The translations under genes and the position numbers were made by a program. A model generated the notes under the pieces. It had not been told where the DNA came from. It did no database searches and worked only from the letters and a program-made list of their open reading frames with translations. Positions 36,019 to 44,600 of a stretch of 64,000 nt of DNA are shown here, in pieces. Source of the DNA: Petrimonas sp. (GTDB lineage: Bacteria > Bacteroidota > Bacteroidia > Bacteroidales > Dysgonomonadaceae). Within the stretch, counting starts at the first letter, position 1; each line of letters begins with the position of its first letter. Where the stretch lies: the NCBI GenBank assembly GCA_012839475.1, contig DUNG01000057.1:1-64000 (forward strand). Reading direction: 5' to 3'.

Positions 36019-39000
36019 ATGCGGAAACTTAATTGCAAATCAAAAATGAATAAAACAATAAGCATAATCTTTATTTCCCTATTTTGCTTTATACCCAGAA
36101 TAATAAACGATTTGTACTCTCAATTACCAATCACACCTTCAATTGAAGAGTTGAAATTACCTTTTAATCGTACGGATATTTTGAAATTTCAAAATCCTTC
36201 AAAAGTATTTTATCCGGAAATTTGGTTTCATTTTTATGGAGGAAACATTTCAGCGCTAGGGATTAAAGCCGATATAGAAGCAATTGCAAACGCCGGTTTT
36301 TCGGGTCTGCAACTTTTCCATGAACAACATGAAGGGAGCAAACCTTGGCCTGGAGTTTCTCCACAAATCATTCCTTTAGGAAAAGAGTGGGAAGATTTAG
36401 TTAAGCTCGTCGCTGAAGAGTGCAAGGACCTTGGATTGCGTTTTACCATGCACAACGCATTAGGATGGGGCACTTCCGGTGGGCCATGGATAGAGACTTC
36501 GAACAGCATGCGTCATTTAGTATACAGCAGATTAGATACGGAAGGGGGCCGGTTGTTTAACCAAATAATACCCATGCCCCAACCGAGTCATGAAGAGTGG
36601 CGCGATTACCATGATGTCACAGTACTTGCCTTCCCAACTCCCATTGGAGATAGCGGGGAATCTCTACGACCTTATTCCGCTTACAGCAATGTTTCATTCC
36701 CATGGGAGAGTTTTCTCTCCGGAGAAATAACGAACGACATTAATTTGACACCCACATCACTCTCCAACCCTCATTGGATTGAGGTGGGTTTCACAGAATC
36801 AGTTGTCGTTAGAACCATTGAATTTTCTGATGTGCAAGGTTTTAACCATCAAATGTCCTACGAGCCCTCTATCTATGTTAAGGTTTATGCCATTTTCGAT
36901 GATGGGACAAAGAAGGTAATATTGGACACCCCAATGCCCCAAGCTGCATGGCAATCCAATCAGCCAATCTCGTTATCCTGCAATGAGACAGGTGGCACAA
37001 AAAAATATCGAATTGAAATAGTTAATGAACATGACATGAATTTAAAGTCTCTTCGCTTGTCATCTGCCGCACGAAAGAATAATTGGGAGTCGGAAGCAGC
37101 GTGGACATTAAGAAGTATCGTTCGAGCCAGTGAAGAACCTAAACAATCTCCCGAATCGTTTATCCATTCAAATCAGATACTTGACATTTCTGAATTTATG
37201 GATGAGTTGGGTAACTTAAAATGGAACATTCCACAAGGCAAGTGGACGATACTTCGTGTTGGTCATGTAAATACTGGGCAAACAAATGCGCCCGCACCCA
37301 TTGAAGGTGTTGGTTGGGAGTGTGACAAATTTTCTAAGTTGGGAGCACAAAGCCAGTTTGCGAATTATATCGGACAGCTAAACGAAGGTATATTAAAGGG
37401 GGGACTATTAAATGGAATGTTGATAGATAGCTGGGAGTGTAGCGCCCAAACCTGGACTTCCAATATGGAAATTGAGTTTCATAACCAAACAAACTATCAT
37501 TTACGGAAATGGCTACCGGCAATATTTGGGTATGTGATTGATAGCCAGGAAACAACCAGTCGTTTTTTACGTGACTGGAGGAGTGTAGTCAACTATTTAG
37601 TAGTCAACAACTTTTATGGAGAAATGGCTCAATTAGCTAAAAAAAGTAACCTTAACATTGCCTATGAAACAGCTGCTGGAGATGTCTTAACTGGAGATAT
37701 TATGGAATATTTCAAACACGCTGATGTTCCTATGTGTGAGTTTTGGCAACCCTATACGGATTATTTCGTAGGTTCATTCAACTTTAAACCCATTAAGCCA
37801 ACGGTATCTGCTGGAAGATTATATGGAAAACCAAGAATATCTGCTGAGGCTTTTACTTCGTTTGAACTTACTTGGGATGAACATTTAAAAATGTTGAAAG
37901 AGGTTGCTAATCTGAATTTCATCGAGGGAGTAACGCATTTAGTTTATCAAGCATATACTCATAACCCCCGAATAGATGGGTTGCCACCAGGGTGCTCATT
38001 TGGCGATGCTCGTGTTGGTACTCCATTTTTACGTCATCAAACCTGGTGGAAGTTTATGCCTGAATTTAACTTGTATATGGCTCGTGTCAGTTACCTTTTA
38101 GAAAGGGGCAATTCAGTGTCTGATATTCTTTGGTATTTAGGTGATGAGATTAACCACAAACCCGATCAGAAAGCCTGTTTCCCGTCAGGCTTTAAATACG
38201 ATTATTGTAATCCTGATATTCTACTAAATAGACTAACAGTAAAAAATGGCAAAATTGTGACTCCAGAAGGCCTTAGTTACTATTTTATATGGCTACCCGA
38301 CAATAAAAGGATGCTACCTGAAACATTGGAAAAGTTGTTAGAGTTGGTACGGAAGGGAGCCATTATTGTAGGTGACCCACCGCAAGGTCTTGCGACCTTA
38401 AAGGGCAAAGATGCTCAACAACGCTTTGACAAGGCGGTAAAAGCTCTTTGGGGAGATAAGAATGAATATATTCGGGCGGTTGGAAATGGCAAAGTTTTAT
38501 CAAACACAACTATTGACGATGCTATAAAATGTTTAGCACTATTGCCTGATGTAATCAATAACGATATTTTATGGTTACATCGTGAAGTTCAAGGTGCGGA
38601 TTGGTATTATATTTGCCCCCAGTTTGGAAGTAGCTTTGAAGGTAACGTTGGTTTTAAAAGCCTGGGCACACCACAAATTTGGGATCCGCTAAACGGGGAA
38701 ATAAAAGCCGCAAAAGTTGTAAAAACCGATGACGATTATACGTATGTAAATATTGATTTACCACCTTCAGGCTCTTGCTTTGTGGTTTTTCCTAAAATAA
38801 ATGGATTAGGGATAGAACAAACACAGTTTCCAAAGGAAATAATTGAAACAACAGATATTCCCGGACCATGGAAACTTTCTTTTCCTTCTGGATGGGGAGC
38901 TCCCGAATCTCATCATATTGACAAGTTAACTCCATGGAAAGATTTAGAGTTGTCCTCAGAAGCTAAAACTTTTTCCGGTTCAGTGATCTATTCGACAACT

Positions 39001-39324
39001 TTTCAGATAGATGAATTAAATGACAACGCATTTTATTCGCTTGATTTAGGGCGTGTTGAGGATTTTGCAGTGATAAAATTGAACGGCAAAGTAGTGGAAA
39101 AGTTGTGGACTCCTCCTTATTGTTCTGATATAACAGAGAACCTGAAATCAGGAGAAAACATATTAGAAATTGAAGTCACAAGCACATGGTTTAATCGTTT
39201 GCTCTATGACGCTAATCAGCCGGTAGAAAAACGAAAAACATGGGTTATTTCTTGGCCTAATATTAATGAATCTCTTAAAGAAAAAGGATTACTAGGACCA
39301 GTAATAATTAATAAAAAGATTTGA
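36019..39324 (+). CDS. GH106-like alpha-L-rhamnosidase
   Basis: A 1101-aa exported enzyme resembling glycoside hydrolase family 106, whose known members remove alpha-L-rhamnose. The TIM-barrel start (YPEIWFHFYGGNIS, then GFSGLQLFHEQ), the signature MHNALGWGTSGGPWIETS (about 146-163), AYETAAGDVLTGD and RISAEAFTSFELTW (about 611-624) match the family. A C-terminal galactose-binding-like beta-sandwich (about 955-1075, with SLDLGRVEDFAVIKLNGKVVEKLW) is also typical. Start could be MNKTIS at 36046, nearer the hydrophobic signal. It is the first enzyme after SusC/D in the AT-rich block, suggesting a rhamnose-containing glycan. Confidence 0.85.
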   Translation: MRKLNCKSKMNKTISIIFISLFCFIPRIINDLYSQLPITPSIEELKLPFNRTDILKFQNPSKVFYPEIWFHFYGGNISALGIKADIEAIANAGFSGLQLFHEQHEGSKPWPGVSPQIIPLGKEWEDLVKLVAEECKDLGLRFTMHNALGWGTSGGPWIETSNSMRHLVYSRLDTEGGRLFNQIIPMPQPSHEEWRDYHDVTVLAFPTPIGDSGESLRPYSAYSNVSFPWESFLSGEITNDINLTPTSLSNPHWIEVGFTESVVVRTIEFSDVQGFNHQMSYEPSIYVKVYAIFDDGTKKVILDTPMPQAAWQSNQPISLSCNETGGTKKYRIEIVNEHDMNLKSLRLSSAARKNNWESEAAWTLRSIVRASEEPKQSPESFIHSNQILDISEFMDELGNLKWNIPQGKWTILRVGHVNTGQTNAPAPIEGVGWECDKFSKLGAQSQFANYIGQLNEGILKGGLLNGMLIDSWECSAQTWTSNMEIEFHNQTNYHLRKWLPAIFGYVIDSQETTSRFLRDWRSVVNYLVVNNFYGEMAQLAKKSNLNIAYETAAGDVLTGDIMEYFKHADVPMCEFWQPYTDYFVGSFNFKPIKPTVSAGRLYGKPRISAEAFTSFELTWDEHLKMLKEVANLNFIEGVTHLVYQAYTHNPRIDGLPPGCSFGDARVGTPFLRHQTWWKFMPEFNLYMARVSYLLERGNSVSDILWYLGDEINHKPDQKACFPSGFKYDYCNPDILLNRLTVKNGKIVTPEGLSYYFIWLPDNKRMLPETLEKLLELVRKGAIIVGDPPQGLATLKGKDAQQRFDKAVKALWGDKNEYIRAVGNGKVLSNTTIDDAIKCLALLPDVINNDILWLHREVQGADWYYICPQFGSSFEGNVGFKSLGTPQIWDPLNGEIKAAKVVKTDDDYTYVNIDLPPSGSCFVVFPKINGLGIEQTQFPKEIIETTDIPGPWKLSFPSGWGAPESHHIDKLTPWKDLELSSEAKTFSGSVIYSTTFQIDELNDNAFYSLDLGRVEDFAVIKLNGKVVEKLWTPPYCSDITENLKSGENILEIEVTSTWFNRLLYDANQPVEKRKTWVISWPNINESLKEKGLLGPVIINKKI

Positions 39325-39419
39325 TGGGAACAATTACTATATAAGACAAAATTAAACCAGTATTCTATTGAAGGAATAATATAAGTATATTTAAAATCAA
39401 ACAGTTAATAATCAAAAGC

Positions 39420-40391
39420 ATGAACAATAAATATTCAATTATATTAGGAAATTTAGGAAATACTTGTGATAGATTTTGCAAAAGCTACAAAGACAATATC
39501 CCTTCTGAGGAAATGCTAGATGTTGCAGTTAAAAGGATGCCATTTATTGACGGAATAGAATTAGTTGGCACATGGGATATTCGAGCTGATAATGTGAAAG
39601 ATATGAAACAGCGTTTCTCAGATTATGGTATTACCTGTGCCTCTATTATTCCAGATACTTTTTCCGATAAAATTTACGGCAAGGGATTTATTACAAATAC
39701 AGAGATTAAAATTAGAAAAAAAGCAATTGACTATTTGCACGAAATGTGTGATATTGCTCTCGAGATGGAATGTGAAATTATTAATCTATGGATGGCACAA
39801 GATGGTTATGATTATTTTCTTGCAACAGACTATAATCAAGAACGGGAATGGCTTAAGGAGGGTATTGCTACTGTTGCGACAGCCTATCCAACACTTCGCT
39901 TTGCACTTGAATATAAACCAAAAGAACCACGTAACTTTTCCTACCATGCACGTATGGCTGATACAATCCTTGCAGCTAAGGAAACAGGATGTACTAATGT
40001 GGGAATTACAATTGATACTGGTCATAGCTTTGTTGGAGGTGAAAATGTGGCCGAATCAGTTGTTTTAGCCAAAAGGGCTGGGGACCTGCTGTATCACATG
40101 CATTTCAATGACAATCACGGATATTGGGACGATGATATGATTGTAAGCAGTGTCCATTTAACGTGTTATGTTGATCTGCTTTTTTGGTTGAAAAAAACAG
40201 GATATAAAGGTTGGTTTTCAATGGATCAGTACCCTTATCGTGAAGATGCAATCGGTGCAATTTCCGAAAGCATTTATTGGATTAAAAAATATGTGCAAAT
40301 TGTTAATGAGTATTATGATGAAATAAACCAGTTGGTTCATTTGAATAATGCCGTTGAGACTTCTAAATTTCTTAGAAAACTTTTCAACTGA
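39420..40391 (+). CDS. Sugar isomerase/epimerase-like TIM barrel (cytosolic)
   Basis: A 323-aa protein without signal peptide, of the xylose-isomerase-like TIM-barrel superfamily. Metal-ligand style motifs are FALEYKPKEPRNFSYHA (Glu), VGITIDTGHSF (Asp, His), YHMHFNDNHGYWDDD (His, Asp) and WFSMDQYPYRED at the end. The likely role is isomerisation or epimerisation of a monosaccharide released by the locus, for example rhamnose or a rare sugar, but the sequence does not fix the substrate. It lies between two exported hydrolases on the same strand. Confidence 0.85.
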   Translation: MNNKYSIILGNLGNTCDRFCKSYKDNIPSEEMLDVAVKRMPFIDGIELVGTWDIRADNVKDMKQRFSDYGITCASIIPDTFSDKIYGKGFITNTEIKIRKKAIDYLHEMCDIALEMECEIINLWMAQDGYDYFLATDYNQEREWLKEGIATVATAYPTLRFALEYKPKEPRNFSYHARMADTILAAKETGCTNVGITIDTGHSFVGGENVAESVVLAKRAGDLLYHMHFNDNHGYWDDDMIVSSVHLTCYVDLLFWLKKTGYKGWFSMDQYPYREDAIGAISESIYWIKKYVQIVNEYYDEINQLVHLNNAVETSKFLRKLFN

Positions 40392-40875
40392 TTGAAAACA
40401 AATAACAAAATATCACATAAATCAAATATTGAATGGTTCGAAATGATTGAGCTAATTAAAAAAAATTACACCTCAAGTATTTTTTTGTGTCAAACCTCTC
40501 ATCTGTGAACGGAAAATGGCACTTTTGTTGTTGATTTTCATTGGGAAAATGGTATGGATAAATTTGAATTGTTGACAGACTATTTGACATAAGAAAATAA
40601 TAGATTGAAAATCTAGGTAAAAACGAGACGATATTTATAAGGCACGTATGATAAGTCAAACTCTTTATAACATGAAAAATCTGTCTTTTACACTCTTTAA
40701 TAAAAGATACAATGAATATCGTATCAGGTACAAATGAACGTATAACCGTGACTCGGAGTGAATACATAAAACATACTTAATAGGAAAGATTGTAGAAACA
40801 TCTAAAAATAAAACTATAAACAACTTGAAATCAGTAGATGCAAATGTGTTTACGTGTTTCGTTAAACTTTAAATT
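40392..40875. other. 484-base gap without a convincing gene
   Basis: The stretch is very AT-rich. A minus-strand frame of about 100 codons (40456-40767) is Ile/Phe/Ser-rich with no family resemblance, so I treat it as chance. On the plus strand a 22-codon fragment near 40672 (LFNKRYNEYRIRYK) vaguely resembles the end of an AraC-type helix-turn-helix, possibly the trace of a lost regulator. A promoter for the following gene is expected here but not obvious. Confidence 0.3.
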
Positions 40876-42987
40876 ATGAAGACTTTCAGCCAACACTTTT
40901 TGTTATTTTTGCTTTTCTTTTGTGTTTCTCTTAATATTTTCTCTATAGATAGAAAAAAGGTTGTTGAAAGACACAATGTGACTTCAAATAAATTAGACAA
41001 AAGAAGCCCTGCGCAAGTAGGTAATGGAGAATTTGCTTTTTCAGTAGACATTACTGGACTTCAAACTTTTGTCCCGTTTAATACAATGTCCCACTGGGGC
41101 TGGCATAGTGACCCTCTTCCTGAAGGCACAAAAATTGAAAATTTTAAGGGACAACTTGTGAACACTTTTGGTAGGATGGTTAGATATCCCTTGGTCAATG
41201 AAGAAGATGATGAGCAAAAAAAACTATCTAATTGGCTTTCAGGGAACCCCCACAGAATCAATCTAGGCAGGATAGCCTTTTCACTAAAAAAATCAAATGG
41301 TGAAAAGGTGAAAGCTGAAGATTTACAAAAATGTCATCAAGAACTAAATTTATGGTCAGGAATAATCTCGAGCTATTTTGAGATTGAAGGGATACCTGTT
41401 AGTGTTAAAACAGCATGTCATCCATACAAAGATTTAATCGCTGTAAACGTTGAGTCAGAACTTGTAAGAAGCGGACAGATATCTATTACCCTGGAATTTC
41501 CATCTGCAACTTCAGAAAATAGTCATGGGGGTGATTATATTGGCATATGGGATAATCACTTGTTGCATCAGACTAACTATGAAGAAATATACAATCAAGT
41601 TAATTTTTCTAGAAAATTGGACAATGATTTGTATTATGTGGCATTGAAGTGGTTCACTAAGTCAAGTTTTGTAGGCGATATTAATAATCCCCATAAATTT
41701 GAATTGATCCCTTCTTCAAATGAAATTCAATTTGTATGTGAATTTTCTCCTGAAAAGATTGTTGGTGAACTTCCTGACGTTAATGAATGTTTAAATGCAA
41801 GCGCTATAGGGTGGTCTGATTTTTGGAACTCTGGAGCTGCAATTGATTTATCTGAAAGCAAAGATGTCAGGTGGAAAGAATTAGAAAGAAGAATTGTTTT
41901 ATCTCAATATTTAATGAAAGTAAATGAAGCAGGTTCGTTACCACCTCAAGAAAGCGGCTTAGTTAATAACGGGTGGTATGGTCGATTTCATTTCGAGATG
42001 ATATGGTGGCACGGAGTGCACTGGGCATTATGGAACCGATGGGAACAGTGGGATAAAAGTTTGTCAATTTATCAGGACTTCTTGGATTCTGCCATAGAAA
42101 GGGCAAAAAACGAAGGATTTAATGGAGCTAGATGGCCCAAATGCACAGCATACAATAATTCTGAATGGCCTCATCCTTGTCATGCATTTTTAATTTGGCA
42201 ACAGCCTCATCCAATTTATTTTGCAGAATTAGATTACAGGCTACATCCAAACAGAAATACTTTGAATAAATGGAAAGAGATTGTTTTTGAAACTGCTGAC
42301 TTTTTAGCTTCAATTCCATATTATAATTCAAATGAAAATAAATATATTCTTGGGCCTCCACTAATTCCAGTATCTGAGAACGTTGATTATTTGACAACTC
42401 TAAATCCTGCCTTTGAACTAGGTTACTGGAGATTTGGATTGAAGACGTCTATAATTTGGTACAATCGTTTAGGAATAAAACCACCAGAAGCTTTGAAAGA
42501 TGTTTTAGAAAATCTTGCTCCCTTACCAATCGAGGATGAACTTTACGTGTTGTATGAAGGTATAGAAAACATGTGGACAAAATATAATTACGAACATCCG
42601 GCCTTAATTGGTACTTATGGAATGTTACCAGGAGATGGAGTAGACATAGAGATACTTGAGAACACATTTGACAAAATTCTTTCTGTTTGGAATCTCAATA
42701 GAATTTGGGGATGGGACTATCCTATGTTAGCAATGACAGCTGCTAGACTAAATAGGCCTGATGATGCAATAAATCTTCTTTTGCATGATAATTTCATATT
42801 TGATCAACACGGTCTTTCCTATGGGGAAGGATCCCCTTATCCTTATTTCCCCTCTAATGGAGGTCTCCTAACTGCAATTGCAATGATGGCAGGTGGCTGG
42901 GACGGGGTTAAAGAAACTATTTCTCCAGGTTTTCCCAAAAATGGAATGTGGGAAATAAAAACTGAAGGTTTTAATACAATGCCTTAA
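40876..42987 (+). CDS. Six-hairpin (alpha/alpha)6 glycosidase-like enzyme, family not assigned
   Basis: A 703-aa exported protein (signal peptide about 1-24). The N-terminal beta-sandwich starts NVTSNKLDKRSPAQVGNGEFAFSVD, like GH65/GH95-type enzymes. The C-terminal half has Trp-rich helices (WYGRFHFEMIWWHGVHWALWNRW at about 370-392; GARWPKCTAYNNSEWPHPCHAFLIWQQPHPIYFAEL at about 417-452) and ends with a YGEGSPYPYFPSNGGLL segment. E376, the Asp/Glu residues around IENMW and E652 are candidates for catalysis. I cannot place it in a numbered CAZy family. It closes the AT-rich block. Confidence 0.75.
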   Translation: MKTFSQHFLLFLLFFCVSLNIFSIDRKKVVERHNVTSNKLDKRSPAQVGNGEFAFSVDITGLQTFVPFNTMSHWGWHSDPLPEGTKIENFKGQLVNTFGRMVRYPLVNEEDDEQKKLSNWLSGNPHRINLGRIAFSLKKSNGEKVKAEDLQKCHQELNLWSGIISSYFEIEGIPVSVKTACHPYKDLIAVNVESELVRSGQISITLEFPSATSENSHGGDYIGIWDNHLLHQTNYEEIYNQVNFSRKLDNDLYYVALKWFTKSSFVGDINNPHKFELIPSSNEIQFVCEFSPEKIVGELPDVNECLNASAIGWSDFWNSGAAIDLSESKDVRWKELERRIVLSQYLMKVNEAGSLPPQESGLVNNGWYGRFHFEMIWWHGVHWALWNRWEQWDKSLSIYQDFLDSAIERAKNEGFNGARWPKCTAYNNSEWPHPCHAFLIWQQPHPIYFAELDYRLHPNRNTLNKWKEIVFETADFLASIPYYNSNENKYILGPPLIPVSENVDYLTTLNPAFELGYWRFGLKTSIIWYNRLGIKPPEALKDVLENLAPLPIEDELYVLYEGIENMWTKYNYEHPALIGTYGMLPGDGVDIEILENTFDKILSVWNLNRIWGWDYPMLAMTAARLNRPDDAINLLLHDNFIFDQHGLSYGEGSPYPYFPSNGGLLTAIAMMAGGWDGVKETISPGFPKNGMWEIKTEGFNTMP

Positions 42988-43143
42988 ACTAATTCTATTT
43001 GAACTTACGAAACGTAAACAAAGAACAAGAATTTTCCCTGTCTACTGGATATTCAGCCAAGACCAATTCCATTACGAGGTAGAAAGACAACAAAAAAGAT
43101 TATCTTTGAAGTTCTTAGGTCATACACCGTAATCGATTGCCCT

Positions 43144-44559
43144 ATGAACTTGAAATACCCTGCCGCCTTTGCCGTTCTCTTATCGGTAACCGCATCTGGC
43201 GCACCGCCCGGGGCGAAGCCCAACGTGCTATTCATCATAGCCGATGACCTTCGCCCCGAGCTAGGGTGTTACGGGGTGGAGGCCATTAAAACGCCACATA
43301 TCGACTCCTTGGCGAAAAGGTCCACGCTATTTCAAAACGCTTATTGCAATATTCCCGTTAGCGGCGCATCGCGGGCGAGCCTGTTCACCGGGATGTACCC
43401 CGCTTTCCCAGAGCGATTTGTGAATTACACCACGCGTGCGCAAACAGATGCACCTGATGCGGTTCCCTTTACACGTCTGTTCACGAACAATGGGTATCAC
43501 ACCGTTTCTAACGGGAAAGTATTTCACCACATAGATGATCATGCCGATTCATGGAGTGAACCGCCTTTCAGAACGCATCCGGACGGTTATGACGTGTATA
43601 ACAACGAGTATAACCGGTGGGAGATGTGGTTAAACGAGGAGTCGGGCAACCATATCAATCCCGAAACGTTGCGTGGTCCCTACCGCGAGTCGGCAGAAGT
43701 GCCCGATTCGGCATACGACGACGGCAAGTTGGCCCTCAAGAGCATTGCCGATTTGAAGCGGTTGAAAGCAATGAACAAGCCCTTTTTCTTGGGTGTCGGG
43801 TTTTGGAAGCCGCACCTTCCCTTTAATGCGCCTAAAAAATATTGGGACCTGTACGACCGAAACGAGATTCCACTACCCAGCAACCGGTTTCGCCCGGAGA
43901 ATCTGCCTGATGAGGTGCAGAATTCACGCGAAATTTACGCGTATGCATGCGTTAGCGAACCTGAAGATACCGAATACCTGCGTGAACTTCGCCATGGGTA
44001 TTACGCCTGCGTGAGCTACGTGGACGCACAAATTGGAATGATCTTGAACGCGTTAAAAGAGCTTGATCTGGCAAAGAATACCATAGTGTTATTGATGGGC
44101 GACCACGGCTGGAACCTTGGTGAACATAACTTCATCGGCAAACACAACCTGATGAAAACATCCACGAGAAGCCCGCTCATCGTACACGTTCCGTGGCTTG
44201 ATGGTGGGGAATCGCTTTCGATGGTGGAGTTCGTTGATATTTACCCGACGCTTTGCGAGTTGTGCAACTTGCCCATACCTAAAAACCAGCTGGATGGGAA
44301 AAGTTTCGTCCCCATCTTAAAAAACCACCAAGCCAAGGTAAAAAACCATCTGTTCGTACAATGGCAAGGTGGCTTTGGTATCGTGACCGACCGCTTCAAC
44401 TACGCTGAGTGGGAGAGACCGGATGGTAAAAAATCAACGATGCTCTTCGATCACGAGGTCGATCCGCTGGAAAACGAAAACTACTCGAAAAAGATTCGAT
44501 ACCGGTTGTGGATAAAATGGTTATCCAAAAAGGTGAAACGGGTAATGAAACAGAAATAG
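43144..44559 (+). CDS. Serine-type sulfatase (iduronate-2-sulfatase-like)
   Basis: A 471-aa exported arylsulfatase-superfamily enzyme (signal peptide about 1-20). The nucleophile motif is PVSGASRASLFTG: S73 replaces the usual cysteine (S-x-A-S-R), so formylglycine would be made by the radical-SAM anSME rather than by oxygen-dependent FGE, fitting an anaerobe. Other landmarks are IIADDLRPELGCYG (metal Asp pair D34/D35), GYHTVSNGKVFHH, GVGFWKPHLPF and LLMGDHGWNLGEHNFIGKHN. The ending CNLPIP.NQLDGKSF is that of the iduronate-2-sulfatase-like branch. A TATCTTTG box (43101-43108) suggests its own promoter. Its higher GC contrasts with the AT-rich block before it. Confidence 0.92.
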   Translation: MNLKYPAAFAVLLSVTASGAPPGAKPNVLFIIADDLRPELGCYGVEAIKTPHIDSLAKRSTLFQNAYCNIPVSGASRASLFTGMYPAFPERFVNYTTRAQTDAPDAVPFTRLFTNNGYHTVSNGKVFHHIDDHADSWSEPPFRTHPDGYDVYNNEYNRWEMWLNEESGNHINPETLRGPYRESAEVPDSAYDDGKLALKSIADLKRLKAMNKPFFLGVGFWKPHLPFNAPKKYWDLYDRNEIPLPSNRFRPENLPDEVQNSREIYAYACVSEPEDTEYLRELRHGYYACVSYVDAQIGMILNALKELDLAKNTIVLLMGDHGWNLGEHNFIGKHNLMKTSTRSPLIVHVPWLDGGESLSMVEFVDIYPTLCELCNLPIPKNQLDGKSFVPILKNHQAKVKNHLFVQWQGGFGIVTDRFNYAEWERPDGKKSTMLFDHEVDPLENENYSKKIRYRLWIKWLSKKVKRVMKQK

Positions 44560-44600
44560 CGTGACGCATGAAAATCTTTACCCCACCTACATTACATCCT

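Noticed and set aside
40456-40767. 103-codon minus-strand open frame in the 484-base gap
   Set aside because: Very AT-rich, no signal peptide, no recognisable motif and no ribosome-site context; kept only as gap content.
42988-43132. Open plus-strand frame after the six-hairpin gene ending FSQDQFHYEVERQQ...LGHTP
   Set aside because: It could be the tail of a displaced gene at the island boundary, but I recognise no family and there is no start; too short to call.
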